From positions 1-34,790 of the forward strand of contig JADGQC010000008.1 of NCBI GenBank assembly GCA_017882125.1: a stretch of 34,790 nt of DNA, given 5' to 3'. A program made the position numbers and the translations under genes. The notes under the pieces are model-generated. The model was not told the DNA's origin. It worked only from the letters and a program-made list of their open reading frames with translations, and did no database searches. Position 1 is the first letter of the stretch; each line of letters starts with the position of its first letter. The DNA comes from Anaerolineales bacterium. GTDB taxonomy: Bacteria > Chloroflexota > Anaerolineae > Anaerolineales > Villigracilaceae. Of this stretch, positions 9,510 to 16,848 are shown one piece after another.

Positions 9510-9578
9510 ATCCCTTGAATTTGGGGCAAAATGATGTGTATGTATATACATTGTACCCCGTTCAGCCTCATTCTTCCC

Positions 9579-9607
9579 TTGACACTGATTGTCAGCCATG
9601 ATAATCT
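9579..9607 (+). promoter_or_regulatory. Promoter of the cold-shock gene
   Basis: TTGACA (9579-9584), a 17-nt spacer, TAATCT (9602-9607). Transcription would start near 9614, giving a leader of about 70 nt. CGCCCAT (9610-9616) and ATGGGCG (9648-9654) can pair across the leader, which could make it temperature-sensitive as in other cold-shock mRNAs. GGAGAAAG lies just before the ATG. Confidence 0.65.
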
Positions 9608-9682
9608 TGCGCCCATTATGTGCCAGACTTGCCAGAAATGGGTCGGTATGGGCGTAATAAATTTTAAGCTGGAGAAAGCCAA

Positions 9683-9898
9683 ATGTCAGAAGAACGTCAT
9701 GTCGGTATGGTCAAGTGGTTCAATGCAACCAAGGGTTTTGGGTTCATAGGACGAGAGGACGGCGAGGATGTATTCGTGCACTTCTCCGCCCTCCAAATGG
9801 AAGGTTACAAGCGTCTGGAGGAGAATCAGAAAGTTGAGTTTTCAATCGAGCAAGGCCCCAAGGGACTCCAGGCATCCAACGTCGTACCCATCGAGTAG
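9683..9898 (+). CDS. csp: Cold-shock protein (CspA family)
   Basis: 71 residues, a single cold-shock domain of normal length. It carries both RNA-binding motifs: KGFGFIG (RNP1, residues 17-23) and VFVHFSAL (RNP2, 30-37), and the family opening [13 protein letters not shown] after a seven-residue extension. Such proteins bind single-stranded RNA and DNA and melt secondary structure, aiding translation in the cold or in normal growth. It has its own promoter (9579-9607) and a strong terminator (9919-9949), so it is a single-gene unit. It sits between decayed DNA and the electron-transfer cluster with no evident link to either. Confidence 0.96.
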   Translation: MSEERHVGMVKWFNATKGFGFIGREDGEDVFVHFSALQMEGYKRLEENQKVEFSIEQGPKGLQASNVVPIE

Positions 9899-9918
9899 TT
9901 GCATCATTTCTGCAGATG

Positions 9919-9949
9919 CCGGGTCTCGAAGGGGACCCGGTTTTTATTT
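9919..9949 (+). terminator. Rho-independent terminator after the cold-shock gene
   Basis: Stem CCGGGTC (9919-9925) pairs with GACCCGG (9934-9940) across an 8-nt loop and is followed by TTTTTATTT (9941-9949). It ends the csp transcript and separates it from the ferredoxin gene, which must therefore have its own promoter between 9950 and 10015. Confidence 0.85.
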
Positions 9950-10015
9950 CCCAAACAAAATCGAAAAGCCACCAGACCTGTTCATTTCGCCAAATTAGGT
10001 TAGGATTGTCAGCTT

Positions 10016-10279
10016 ATGGGTATCCAAATTTCTTTGAGTCGTGAATCTCAACGCCGGGAAGTCCTGGTATCTGGGCATGTTGTTCCAAAGCCAGGACGGT
10101 GCGTTCAGTGCGGGATTTGTTCCTTCAATTGTCCAATCGGGATTGATGTGCGCAGACATGCCTGGCTGGGAGAACATATTGAAGCATCCCAGTGTTTGAC
10201 CTGTGGTGAATGCGTCAGGCGCTGCCCACGTGGAGTATTGAGCTTTGAAAGAACCGAACTGTTCATGAAGGGATTTTAA
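10016..10279 (+). CDS. Small ferredoxin-type protein with two [4Fe-4S] motifs
   Basis: 87 residues. Two clusters of cysteines, C29-x2-C32-x2-C35-x3-C39-P and C60-x2-C63-x2-C66-x3-C70-P, each match the [4Fe-4S] ferredoxin pattern. The 20 residues between them are longer than in classic clostridial ferredoxins and resemble the 4Fe-4S domain of HdrC- or GlpC-like electron carriers. Its stop codon overlaps the ATG of the next gene (TAATG at 10277-10281), so the two are translationally coupled and the proteins probably form a complex or a redox pair. No signal peptide, hence cytoplasmic. The exact partner and potential cannot be read from sequence. Confidence 0.88.
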   Translation: MGIQISLSRESQRREVLVSGHVVPKPGRCVQCGICSFNCPIGIDVRRHAWLGEHIEASQCLTCGECVRRCPRGVLSFERTELFMKGF

Positions 10280-11592
10280 TGAACCGATATGTAATCGTTG
10301 GTACTGGTGTGACCGGAGTGACAGCCTTAAATACTTTGCGGACCAATGACCCATCTGCGAAAATAAGCATGGTGGGAGATGACCCGCACGGGTTTTACTC
10401 GCGCCCGGGCATAGCTTACTACCTAAACGGTGAGATTCCTGAAAACCAACTCCCGATATTTTCAAAGAAGGATTGGAAACCATTGAACGTAGACATTGTT
10501 AAGGGAGTCGCTTCCCGGTTAGACCTCCGAAACCACCTGTTGGAAATCGATTCTTCAAGCGTCTTGAAATACGATCGACTGCTGATAGCAAGCGGATCAA
10601 CTGCTGTGACACTTACCATTCCAGGAGCAGGTTTGAAGGGAGTAGTTAAACTCGATGATTTTGAAGATACGCGCCACATCATATCATTGGCAAGACATGC
10701 CAATTGCGCTGTTGTGGTCGGAGGGGGGATCATTGCTGTCGAACTGGTGGAAGGTTTGATGGCAAGAGGTCTCAAGGTTCACTATTTCCTGCGCGGGGAC
10801 CGATACTGGCCCAATGTTTTGGATGAAAAAGAATCCCGTCTGCTCGAGCATCGGCTTGCCGAAGATGGAGTAATTCTCCATTATCAAACAGAAGCCGCGG
10901 AAGTGCTCGGTAAACGTGGAAAAGTTGTGGGTGTGCGCACCACCAAGGGCGAAACCATCCGCTGCCAGGTAGTAGCAGTAGGGATCGGCGTGAAGCCACG
11001 CATGGAACTAGCGAAATCCGCAGGGCTCGCAACCGACCGGGGAATCCTGACGGATGAAACCCTGCAGACCAGCAGCCCCGATGTCTTCGCGGCCGGGGAC
11101 GTTTCCCAAGTTCACGATCCCCAAAGTGGGAAATCCATTGTTGATACATTATGGCATCCAGCTCTCGATAAAGGTAAGGTCGCTGCCATCAACATGACCG
11201 GTAAGAGGAACACTTACGTTAGAACCTTAACGACGAATGTTCTTCGCCTGGCGGGTGTATTGACGTCCATCATCGGTGCGGTGGGAAGCGGGGTTGACGA
11301 CGACCTGGTCAGTGTGGCACGCGGATCGAGCGAGACCTGGCATGAATTACCAAATACCATCTCCCTGGAAAGCAATGGAGATGTGAACCATGTGCGCCTT
11401 ATGATCGGCGAAAAAAACCTGGTGGGGGCAATTGTAATGGGAGATCAAAAACTATCCGATCCCATACAGGAATTAATTTCTTCGAAAGTTGATATTTCCT
11501 CCATACGAAATCTACTCATCCCCGGCGCTCCATTGGGTCAGATAATCATGGATTTCTGGTCGGCGCATAAACTGCCAGTAAGAAGTGCATAG
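10279..11592 (+). CDS. FAD-dependent NAD(P)-disulfide-type oxidoreductase
   Basis: 437 residues. It has the FAD dinucleotide fold at the N-terminus (VIVGTGVTG, residues 5-13), a second nucleotide fold for NAD(P)H (VVVGGGIIAVE, 145-155) and the FAD-closing motif VFAAGDV (269-275). This is the layout of the NADH-dependent reductases related to rubredoxin reductase and the N-terminal part of NirB. The redox-active CxxxxC of true disulfide reductases is absent from the first domain, so it should pass electrons from NAD(P)H to a protein partner, most simply the ferredoxin encoded immediately upstream (1-nt overlap), or the reverse. It lies 109 nt before the large cytochrome genes. Substrate not known. 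Confidence 0.87.
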   Translation: MNRYVIVGTGVTGVTALNTLRTNDPSAKISMVGDDPHGFYSRPGIAYYLNGEIPENQLPIFSKKDWKPLNVDIVKGVASRLDLRNHLLEIDSSSVLKYDRLLIASGSTAVTLTIPGAGLKGVVKLDDFEDTRHIISLARHANCAVVVGGGIIAVELVEGLMARGLKVHYFLRGDRYWPNVLDEKESRLLEHRLAEDGVILHYQTEAAEVLGKRGKVVGVRTTKGETIRCQVVAVGIGVKPRMELAKSAGLATDRGILTDETLQTSSPDVFAAGDVSQVHDPQSGKSIVDTLWHPALDKGKVAAINMTGKRNTYVRTLTTNVLRLAGVLTSIIGAVGSGVDDDLVSVARGSSETWHELPNTISLESNGDVNHVRLMIGEKNLVGAIVMGDQKLSDPIQELISSKVDISSIRNLLIPGAPLGQIIMDFWSAHKLPVRSA

Positions 11593-11658
11593 GGCCTCAT
11601 TTGTTGCAGTCCAGTTGGGTCAAGGGATTGGAGTCACAAGATTCCTCCCCTCTTAATT

Positions 11659-11697
11659 GGTAACCCATTTTATTCTGAAGCCTTGCTGAAATAGGAG
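11659..11697 (+). pseudogene. Possible scar of a second cytochrome b gene 3' end
   Basis: Just before the first cytochrome c gene, one frame reads FYSEALLK then stop. The intact cytochrome b gene ends LYYATLLK then stop at the same distance before the second cytochrome c gene. The 13 bases TTGCTGAAATAGG are identical at both places. It suggests that a cytochrome b-cytochrome c unit was duplicated and the upstream cytochrome b lost. The match is short, so chance is possible. Confidence 0.4.
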
Positions 11698-11701
11698 AAC
11701 C

Positions 11702-14242
11702 ATTAAAAATACCCGGCTAGGTTGCTTAACTGCTACAGGTGTCATGGCTGCAGTACTAACTCTCCTAATCACTGCAGGGTTCGCTTTAGCATCGGGTGGA
11801 ATGTTATTCAGCCCCGGCGCCCTCAATGCGCGTATGGGCATTCCCTTGGGCGGCACAGGTTCAAATAATGCACGAGAAGGTGCTCCGCTTGGCGGAGTAA
11901 GCTCGCATGCGGAAATTACAGGCCAATGCGATTTATGCCATGCCCCATTCTGGAGTCCGACAACAATGGCGGACAGGTGCGTGGCCTGTCACACCGATGT
12001 TGCTGCACAATGGCTTGACCCCGCCACATTGCACGGGACGCTGCGCCAAAATAACCCAGATTTGGCCTGCCGCGATTGCCATCCCGACCACCGGGGTCCA
12101 GATTCCCCGTTGGTAGACCTAAGTAAAGCGAGTTTCCCCCACACCACTTTCGGTTTTTTGTTGACAGCCCACCAATTTAAAAGTGATGGATCACCATTCA
12201 GCTGCAACGATTGTCATGCGAAGGTTTACACGGGGTTCGACCAGAACGCCTGTACCAGCTGCCATTATCAAATAGATGCAACTTTCGTGGCAGGTCATGT
12301 GCTTGATTTCGGCATTGACTGCATAGCATGCCATAATGGGGTGGACAACTATGGTCATAATTTCAACCACAACAAGGTAACCTTCCAGTTGACCGGAGGT
12401 CATACCCAGGTGGCGTGTGCGAAGTGCCATGTAAATACGCGCACCCTGGCAGACCTTAAGTCAACCCCGCAAGACTGCAAATCCTGTCATGCAGGGAATG
12501 ATGTCCACCAAGGGCGCCTTGGAAGCGATTGCGGTTCGTGCCACACAACCGCGGGTTGGACTCCAGCAACTTATGACCACAACCAGTCCGTGTTCAAATT
12601 AATCGGGCTTCATTCCGATGTTGCCTGTGCAGATTGCCACATCAATCATGTTCTCCAGGGTACTCCCACGGACTGCAATAGCTGTCACGCGCCTAAAGAT
12701 GTTCACCAGGGTCGTCTTGGGACAGATTGTGGATCCTGCCACACAACCGATGGGTGGACACCAGCCACATATGACCATAATCTGTCAGCATTTAAACTGA
12801 GTGGACAACACACAATAACCGCGTGTGCGGACTGCCATGTCAATCAAGTGCTGCAGGGTACACCGACTGACTGCTTTGCATGCCACGCCCAAAAAGACGC
12901 CCACAAGGGTGCTCTAGGTAATGCCTGCGGTACCTGCCATAATGCTGCAGCATGGAAACCCGCATCCTACAACCACGACCTGGCAACTTTCAAATTGACG
13001 GGGCAACATACAACTGCCACCTGCCTGAGCTGTCATGCCAATAACGTTTATAAAGGCACTCCCGCTGACTGTAATTCCTGCCACGCAGCAAAAGATGTCC
13101 ATAATGGGAATTTGGGTAAGAATTGTGGTTCCTGCCATTCAACCAACGCATGGAAACCATCCAGCTACAACCACAACCTTGCAACATTTGCATTAACCGG
13201 GCAACACATTAATATTGGTTGTACAAATTGTCATGCGAATAATGCATTCTGGGGAACTCCAAGCGACTGCAATTCCTGCCATTCTGGGAAGGATACTCAT
13301 CACGGTCAGTTGGGACCGAATTGCGGACAATGCCACTCAACCAGCGCATGGCTACCTGCAACTTTCAACCATAATATGTCCAGTTTTAAATTGACCGGTA
13401 AACATGCGAACGTTGATTGTACCGGATGCCACAGCAATAATGTCTTTAAAGGTACTCCCACCAGTTGCAATGCATGCCATGCCACCCAAGACCCTCACGG
13501 TGGTCAATTCGGGAGTAATTGCGGTTCCTGCCATACAACCAGCGGCTGGCTCCCGGCAACGTTCGATCACAATCTTTCCTCCTTCAAGTTGACAGGAGCA
13601 CATACGAGCGTTAATTGTGCCCAATGCCATCCTGGCGGCAACTTCAGTAGTGCTTCTTCAACCTGCTCAGCTTGTCATGCTCAGCCAAGTAGTCATTTCG
13701 GGAACGATTGCGCACAATGCCACACGACCAGTAATTGGAATGCTTCCTATTCACATACCGGATTTGCATTGACTGGTGCGCATTCGAACCTGACGTGCAC
13801 TAAGTGCCATACTGGCAGTGGTTATACGGGGCTTTCGACAGACTGCGCGTCCTGTCATGCTGAGCCGTCTGGCCATTATGGCACCAATTGTTCTTCATGC
13901 CACACCACCAGCAATTGGAACGCCTCCTATTCACATACGATTTTCCCGCTAACCGGCGCACACTCCAGCCTGGCCTGCACACAGTGTCATACCGGGAGCG
14001 GTTATACGGGGCTTTCAACAGACTGTGCGTCCTGCCATGCTCAACCATCTGGCCATTATGGTACCAACTGTTCATCCTGCCACACGACCAGCAATTGGAA
14101 CTCAACTTTCTCTCACCCAAATTCTTGTGGGGGAAGCTGCACCAGTCACCATCGAGCCACCTGCACTGATTGTCACCCCAGCAGCAACTATTCCACTTCC
14201 GATTGTCGAAAATGCCATGACAGCAACAATCCCGGAGGCTAG
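11702..14242 (+). CDS. 35-heme c-type cytochrome, N-terminally anchored or secreted
   Basis: 846 residues when read from ATT at 11702; the first ATG in frame is 11744. I prefer 11702 because AGGAGA stands just upstream, and IKNTRLG there aligns with MKNTQLG at the start of the paralogue at 14949; the ATG start would cut the signal sequence short. After one hydrophobic segment (about residues 10-35) I count 35 CXXCH heme sites: six in an N-terminal head, 27 in nine tandem three-heme modules, and two at the end. The first six modules are about 66 residues long (CADCH..TPTDC..CH..DVHQG..CGSCH..DHN..GQH), the last three about 60. Histidines outside the motifs recur in each module and could supply the second axial ligands. 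The tail has a non-heme CGGSC pair. Likely function: long-range electron transfer outside the membrane, fed by the adjacent cytochrome b. Confidence 0.93.
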   Translation: MKNTRLGCLTATGVMAAVLTLLITAGFALASGGMLFSPGALNARMGIPLGGTGSNNAREGAPLGGVSSHAEITGQCDLCHAPFWSPTTMADRCVACHTDVAAQWLDPATLHGTLRQNNPDLACRDCHPDHRGPDSPLVDLSKASFPHTTFGFLLTAHQFKSDGSPFSCNDCHAKVYTGFDQNACTSCHYQIDATFVAGHVLDFGIDCIACHNGVDNYGHNFNHNKVTFQLTGGHTQVACAKCHVNTRTLADLKSTPQDCKSCHAGNDVHQGRLGSDCGSCHTTAGWTPATYDHNQSVFKLIGLHSDVACADCHINHVLQGTPTDCNSCHAPKDVHQGRLGTDCGSCHTTDGWTPATYDHNLSAFKLSGQHTITACADCHVNQVLQGTPTDCFACHAQKDAHKGALGNACGTCHNAAAWKPASYNHDLATFKLTGQHTTATCLSCHANNVYKGTPADCNSCHAAKDVHNGNLGKNCGSCHSTNAWKPSSYNHNLATFALTGQHINIGCTNCHANNAFWGTPSDCNSCHSGKDTHHGQLGPNCGQCHSTSAWLPATFNHNMSSFKLTGKHANVDCTGCHSNNVFKGTPTSCNACHATQDPHGGQFGSNCGSCHTTSGWLPATFDHNLSSFKLTGAHTSVNCAQCHPGGNFSSASSTCSACHAQPSSHFGNDCAQCHTTSNWNASYSHTGFALTGAHSNLTCTKCHTGSGYTGLSTDCASCHAEPSGHYGTNCSSCHTTSNWNASYSHTIFPLTGAHSSLACTQCHTGSGYTGLSTDCASCHAQPSGHYGTNCSSCHTTSNWNSTFSHPNSCGGSCTSHHRATCTDCHPSSNYSTSDCRKCHDSNNPGG

Positions 14243-14359
14243 GGTCTTCCGGAAGATGTATTTGCTGTAATTCCTAACTGATTGATACGGTAAAATTACA
14301 AATACGAGATTGACTGACCTCATCCGGTCGGACAACAGGGAAAGTTATGGAGGATATTT

Positions 14360-14941
14360 ATGACGCATTACATGACACGATATAGTGGGAACCGGGGATT
14401 ATGGTTGTCTTTTTTGGCCGCCATTCTCATCAGCGCAATTTATGCTGTTGTCGTCTTTTTTACCAGAGCGATTCCTCCTGCGGGTGCATTATTTGGTCAC
14501 CTGCTGGGAATTGTTGGTTTTATTCTCATGCTGATGACCGAAATCCTGTATTCCATCCGCAAGCGCAGCCGGTCAGCTCGGTGGGGAAGCATGGCCTCAT
14601 GGCTCCAATTCCACATTTTCACCGGCCTGGTTGGACCCTTCATGGTCCTGCTGCACTCCTCCTGGAAGTTCAACGGCCTGGCAGGAGCCACCACCCTTTT
14701 AACCATCCTTATCGTAATCAGTGGGTTTATCGGACGATATATCTACACCCAGATCCCGCGCTCACTGGAGGGGGTTGAGATTGAGACGACCGCCGGACAG
14801 TCCCAGGCCTCAGGCCTGGCACGCGCTCGACGTTTACTTGCGATCTGGCACATCATCCACATACCGATCGGGATGGCCCTCTTCGTAGCAGCATTCATTC
14901 ATATCGGTGCGGCGTTGTATTATGCTACGTTGCTGAAATAG
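14360..14941 (+). CDS. Diheme b-type cytochrome, membrane protein
   Basis: 193 residues with about five membrane spans (roughly 15-36, 43-64, 82-101, 107-130, 162-189). Two of them carry a pair of histidines 14 residues apart, H85/H99 and H167/H181, the classic geometry for two stacked b hemes across a membrane, as in ferric-reductase-type and other diheme cytochromes b. H47 and H164 are additional candidates. A loop at 131-160 with several charged residues separates the last two spans. GGAGG lies 7 nt before the ATG. It sits between two large cytochrome c genes and ends 7 nt before the second, so it is the obvious membrane link between the cytoplasmic redox pair and the external cytochromes. 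Family name uncertain; the diheme call comes from the histidine spacing. Confidence 0.8.
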   Translation: MTHYMTRYSGNRGLWLSFLAAILISAIYAVVVFFTRAIPPAGALFGHLLGIVGFILMLMTEILYSIRKRSRSARWGSMASWLQFHIFTGLVGPFMVLLHSSWKFNGLAGATTLLTILIVISGFIGRYIYTQIPRSLEGVEIETTAGQSQASGLARARRLLAIWHIIHIPIGMALFVAAFIHIGAALYYATLLK

Positions 14942-14948
14942 GTAATTG

Positions 14949-16727
14949 ATGAAAAATACCCAACTGGGTTTCTTTACTGTTTCCGGTATCATTGCTGCCG
15001 TCCTTACCATCATAATAGTGGCGGCGTTTGCGTTAACGTCGGGAGGGATGTTGTTCAGTCCAGGCGCTCTCAATGCCCGGACCGGTATCGCATTGGGCGG
15101 TGTGGGTTCAAATAACGCACGTGCGGGAGCCCCCCTTGGCGGGGTGAGTTCACACGCGGAAATTGCGGGTAAATGCAACCTGTGTCACGTCCCATTCTGG
15201 AGTTCATCCACGATGGCCGACCAATGCCTGGTTTGTCATAAAGATGTAGCCGTTCAACTGCTAGTCCCGACACCACTGCACGGGACTCTCCACCAGGAAT
15301 ATCCCAGCCTGACCTGCAGCAACTGCCACCCTGACCACCGTGGTCCAACCCCACCTCTTACTGACCTAAGCAGCATAGGTTTTTCCCACAATTCGTTCGG
15401 TTTTTTATTAACCAATCACCAGGTTAAAAGCGATGGATCGCAATTCATTTGTGTCGATTGCCATACGCAGAACTACACCAGTTATGACCAGAGCAATTGC
15501 AGCACTTGTCATGCCCAAATTGATACCAGTTTTACTCAAAGCCACGTCAAGGATTTCGGGGCAAATTGTCTGGCATGTCATGATGGAGTGGATACTCTCG
15601 GTCATAATTTCGATCACAATTCCGTCACATTCCAGTTGACAGGGAATCATGCCCAAGTAGCTTGTGGGCAGTGCCATATTAATGACAAAACCCTGGCAGA
15701 TCTCAAATCCACTCCGCAAGACTGCGTTTCCTGCCATTCAGCGAAAGATGTACACTGGGGCCGGCTCGGCCCAGATTGCGGGGCGTGCCATACCAACACT
15801 GGCTGGGTGTCTGCCGCCTATAATCACGATCTGGCTGCCTTCAAATTGAACGGACAACATTTAATCGTAAGTTGCGGGGATTGTCATGTCAACCATGTTC
15901 TTCAGGGAACACCGACCACATGCAGTGCCTGCCATCAAGATAAAGATGTTCACCAAGGCCGACTTGGGGCCGCTTGCGATTCATGCCATACCACCCATGG
16001 TTGGACACCCGCAACATATGACCACAACCTGTCTGCTTTTAAACTGACAGGATTACATACTACAACAGCCTGCGCGAATTGCCATATCAATCACGTGCTG
16101 CAAGGTACGCCAACCGACTGTTATACATGCCACGTATCACAAGACAAGCATAATGGCCAGTTCGGTAGTGACTGCGGTACCTGCCATTCAACAGGAGGCT
16201 GGCTGCCAGCATCATTCGACCATCCCCGCTTTGGGTTTACTTTAACCGGTGCTCACGCACCTTTAAATTGTGCGCAATGTCATTCAGGGGGCAGTTACAC
16301 TGGATTATCGACCGCTTGTGTTGCCTGCCACGGCGAACCACCCGTGCATGCCGGAATGTTCGGGACAAACTGCGCACAATGCCACAGTACCAGCAATTGG
16401 AACGCTTCTTTTTCCCACTCAAACTTCCCAATGGATGGCGCACATGCCAACCTGGCGTGTTCACAATGTCATTCCAGTGGAAGTTTTGGGGGCCTTTCAG
16501 CAGATTGCGCTTCCTGTCACGCGGAACCATCGGGGCATTACGGCTCTAACTGTTCATCCTGCCACAATACCAGCAACTGGAATGCATCTTTCGCACATCC
16601 CAACTCATGCGGTGGCAGCTGCCTCAATCACCACCGGGCGACCTGTGCCGATTGTCACCCAAGTGGCAGTTATTCTTCATCAGATTGCCGTAAATGCCAT
16701 GACAGCAACAACCCAAATGGTGGCTGA
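14949..16727 (+). CDS. 23-heme c-type cytochrome, paralogue of the 35-heme protein
   Basis: 592 residues from ATG at 14949 (a TTG at 14946 directly precedes it), 7 nt after cytochrome b. The hydrophobic N-terminal segment, the following FSPGALNAR...GAPLGGVSSHAE stretch, the six-heme head and the tail are near copies of the 35-heme protein. I count 23 CXXCH sites: six in the head, 15 in five three-heme modules (three of the ~66-residue kind, two of the ~60-residue kind) and two at the end. The twelve-heme difference from the paralogue equals exactly four modules. The closing CGGSC, HHRATC and SDCRKCHDSNNP segments are shared. Exported by the Sec route and anchored or released; it should carry electrons away from the membrane. 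Followed by a hairpin region at 16763-16823. Confidence 0.94.
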   Translation: MKNTQLGFFTVSGIIAAVLTIIIVAAFALTSGGMLFSPGALNARTGIALGGVGSNNARAGAPLGGVSSHAEIAGKCNLCHVPFWSSSTMADQCLVCHKDVAVQLLVPTPLHGTLHQEYPSLTCSNCHPDHRGPTPPLTDLSSIGFSHNSFGFLLTNHQVKSDGSQFICVDCHTQNYTSYDQSNCSTCHAQIDTSFTQSHVKDFGANCLACHDGVDTLGHNFDHNSVTFQLTGNHAQVACGQCHINDKTLADLKSTPQDCVSCHSAKDVHWGRLGPDCGACHTNTGWVSAAYNHDLAAFKLNGQHLIVSCGDCHVNHVLQGTPTTCSACHQDKDVHQGRLGAACDSCHTTHGWTPATYDHNLSAFKLTGLHTTTACANCHINHVLQGTPTDCYTCHVSQDKHNGQFGSDCGTCHSTGGWLPASFDHPRFGFTLTGAHAPLNCAQCHSGGSYTGLSTACVACHGEPPVHAGMFGTNCAQCHSTSNWNASFSHSNFPMDGAHANLACSQCHSSGSFGGLSADCASCHAEPSGHYGSNCSSCHNTSNWNASFAHPNSCGGSCLNHHRATCADCHPSGSYSSSDCRKCHDSNNPNGG

Positions 16728-16762
16728 AGAATAAGCATATCCAGATCGAAGACCCCTTTTTA

Positions 16763-16780
16763 TTTCCCTTGCCTGGGAAA
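16763..16780 (+). terminator. Weak terminator-like hairpin after the cytochrome cluster
   Basis: TTTCCC (16763-16768) pairs with GGGAAA (16775-16780) over a 6-nt loop. The run after it is A-rich rather than T-rich, so it is a weak stop signal for the rightward transcript. Confidence 0.35.
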
Positions 16781-16795
16781 TAAAGAAATAAATAT

Positions 16796-16823
16796 ACAAG
16801 CCGGCTTCCACGAGCCGGCTTGT
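16796..16823 (-). terminator. Terminator of the MFS exporter gene
   Basis: A perfect 11-bp stem, ACAAGCCGGCT (16796-16806) with AGCCGGCTTGT (16813-16823), 6-nt loop. Read leftwards it is followed by TATATTTATTTCTTT, so it fits as the end of the MFS gene and may also stop the cytochrome transcript coming from the other side. Confidence 0.75.
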
Positions 16824-16848
16824 ATCATTACAATAAGAATGAGTCGTT

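Noticed and set aside
8337-9682. tRNA, RNase P, tmRNA or riboswitch in the long non-coding stretch
   Set aside because: No cloverleaf, CCA end or known conserved core could be read on either strand; only small hairpins.
9995-10483. 162-codon minus-strand frame over the ferredoxin gene
   Set aside because: The plus strand encodes a clear two-cluster ferredoxin and an FAD fold there; the antisense product has no recognisable features.
12400-14120. Regular DNA repeats that could suggest a CRISPR array or satellite
   Set aside because: The period (~198 and ~180 nt) follows protein modules with CXXCH codons in one frame; there are no short identical repeats with unique spacers.
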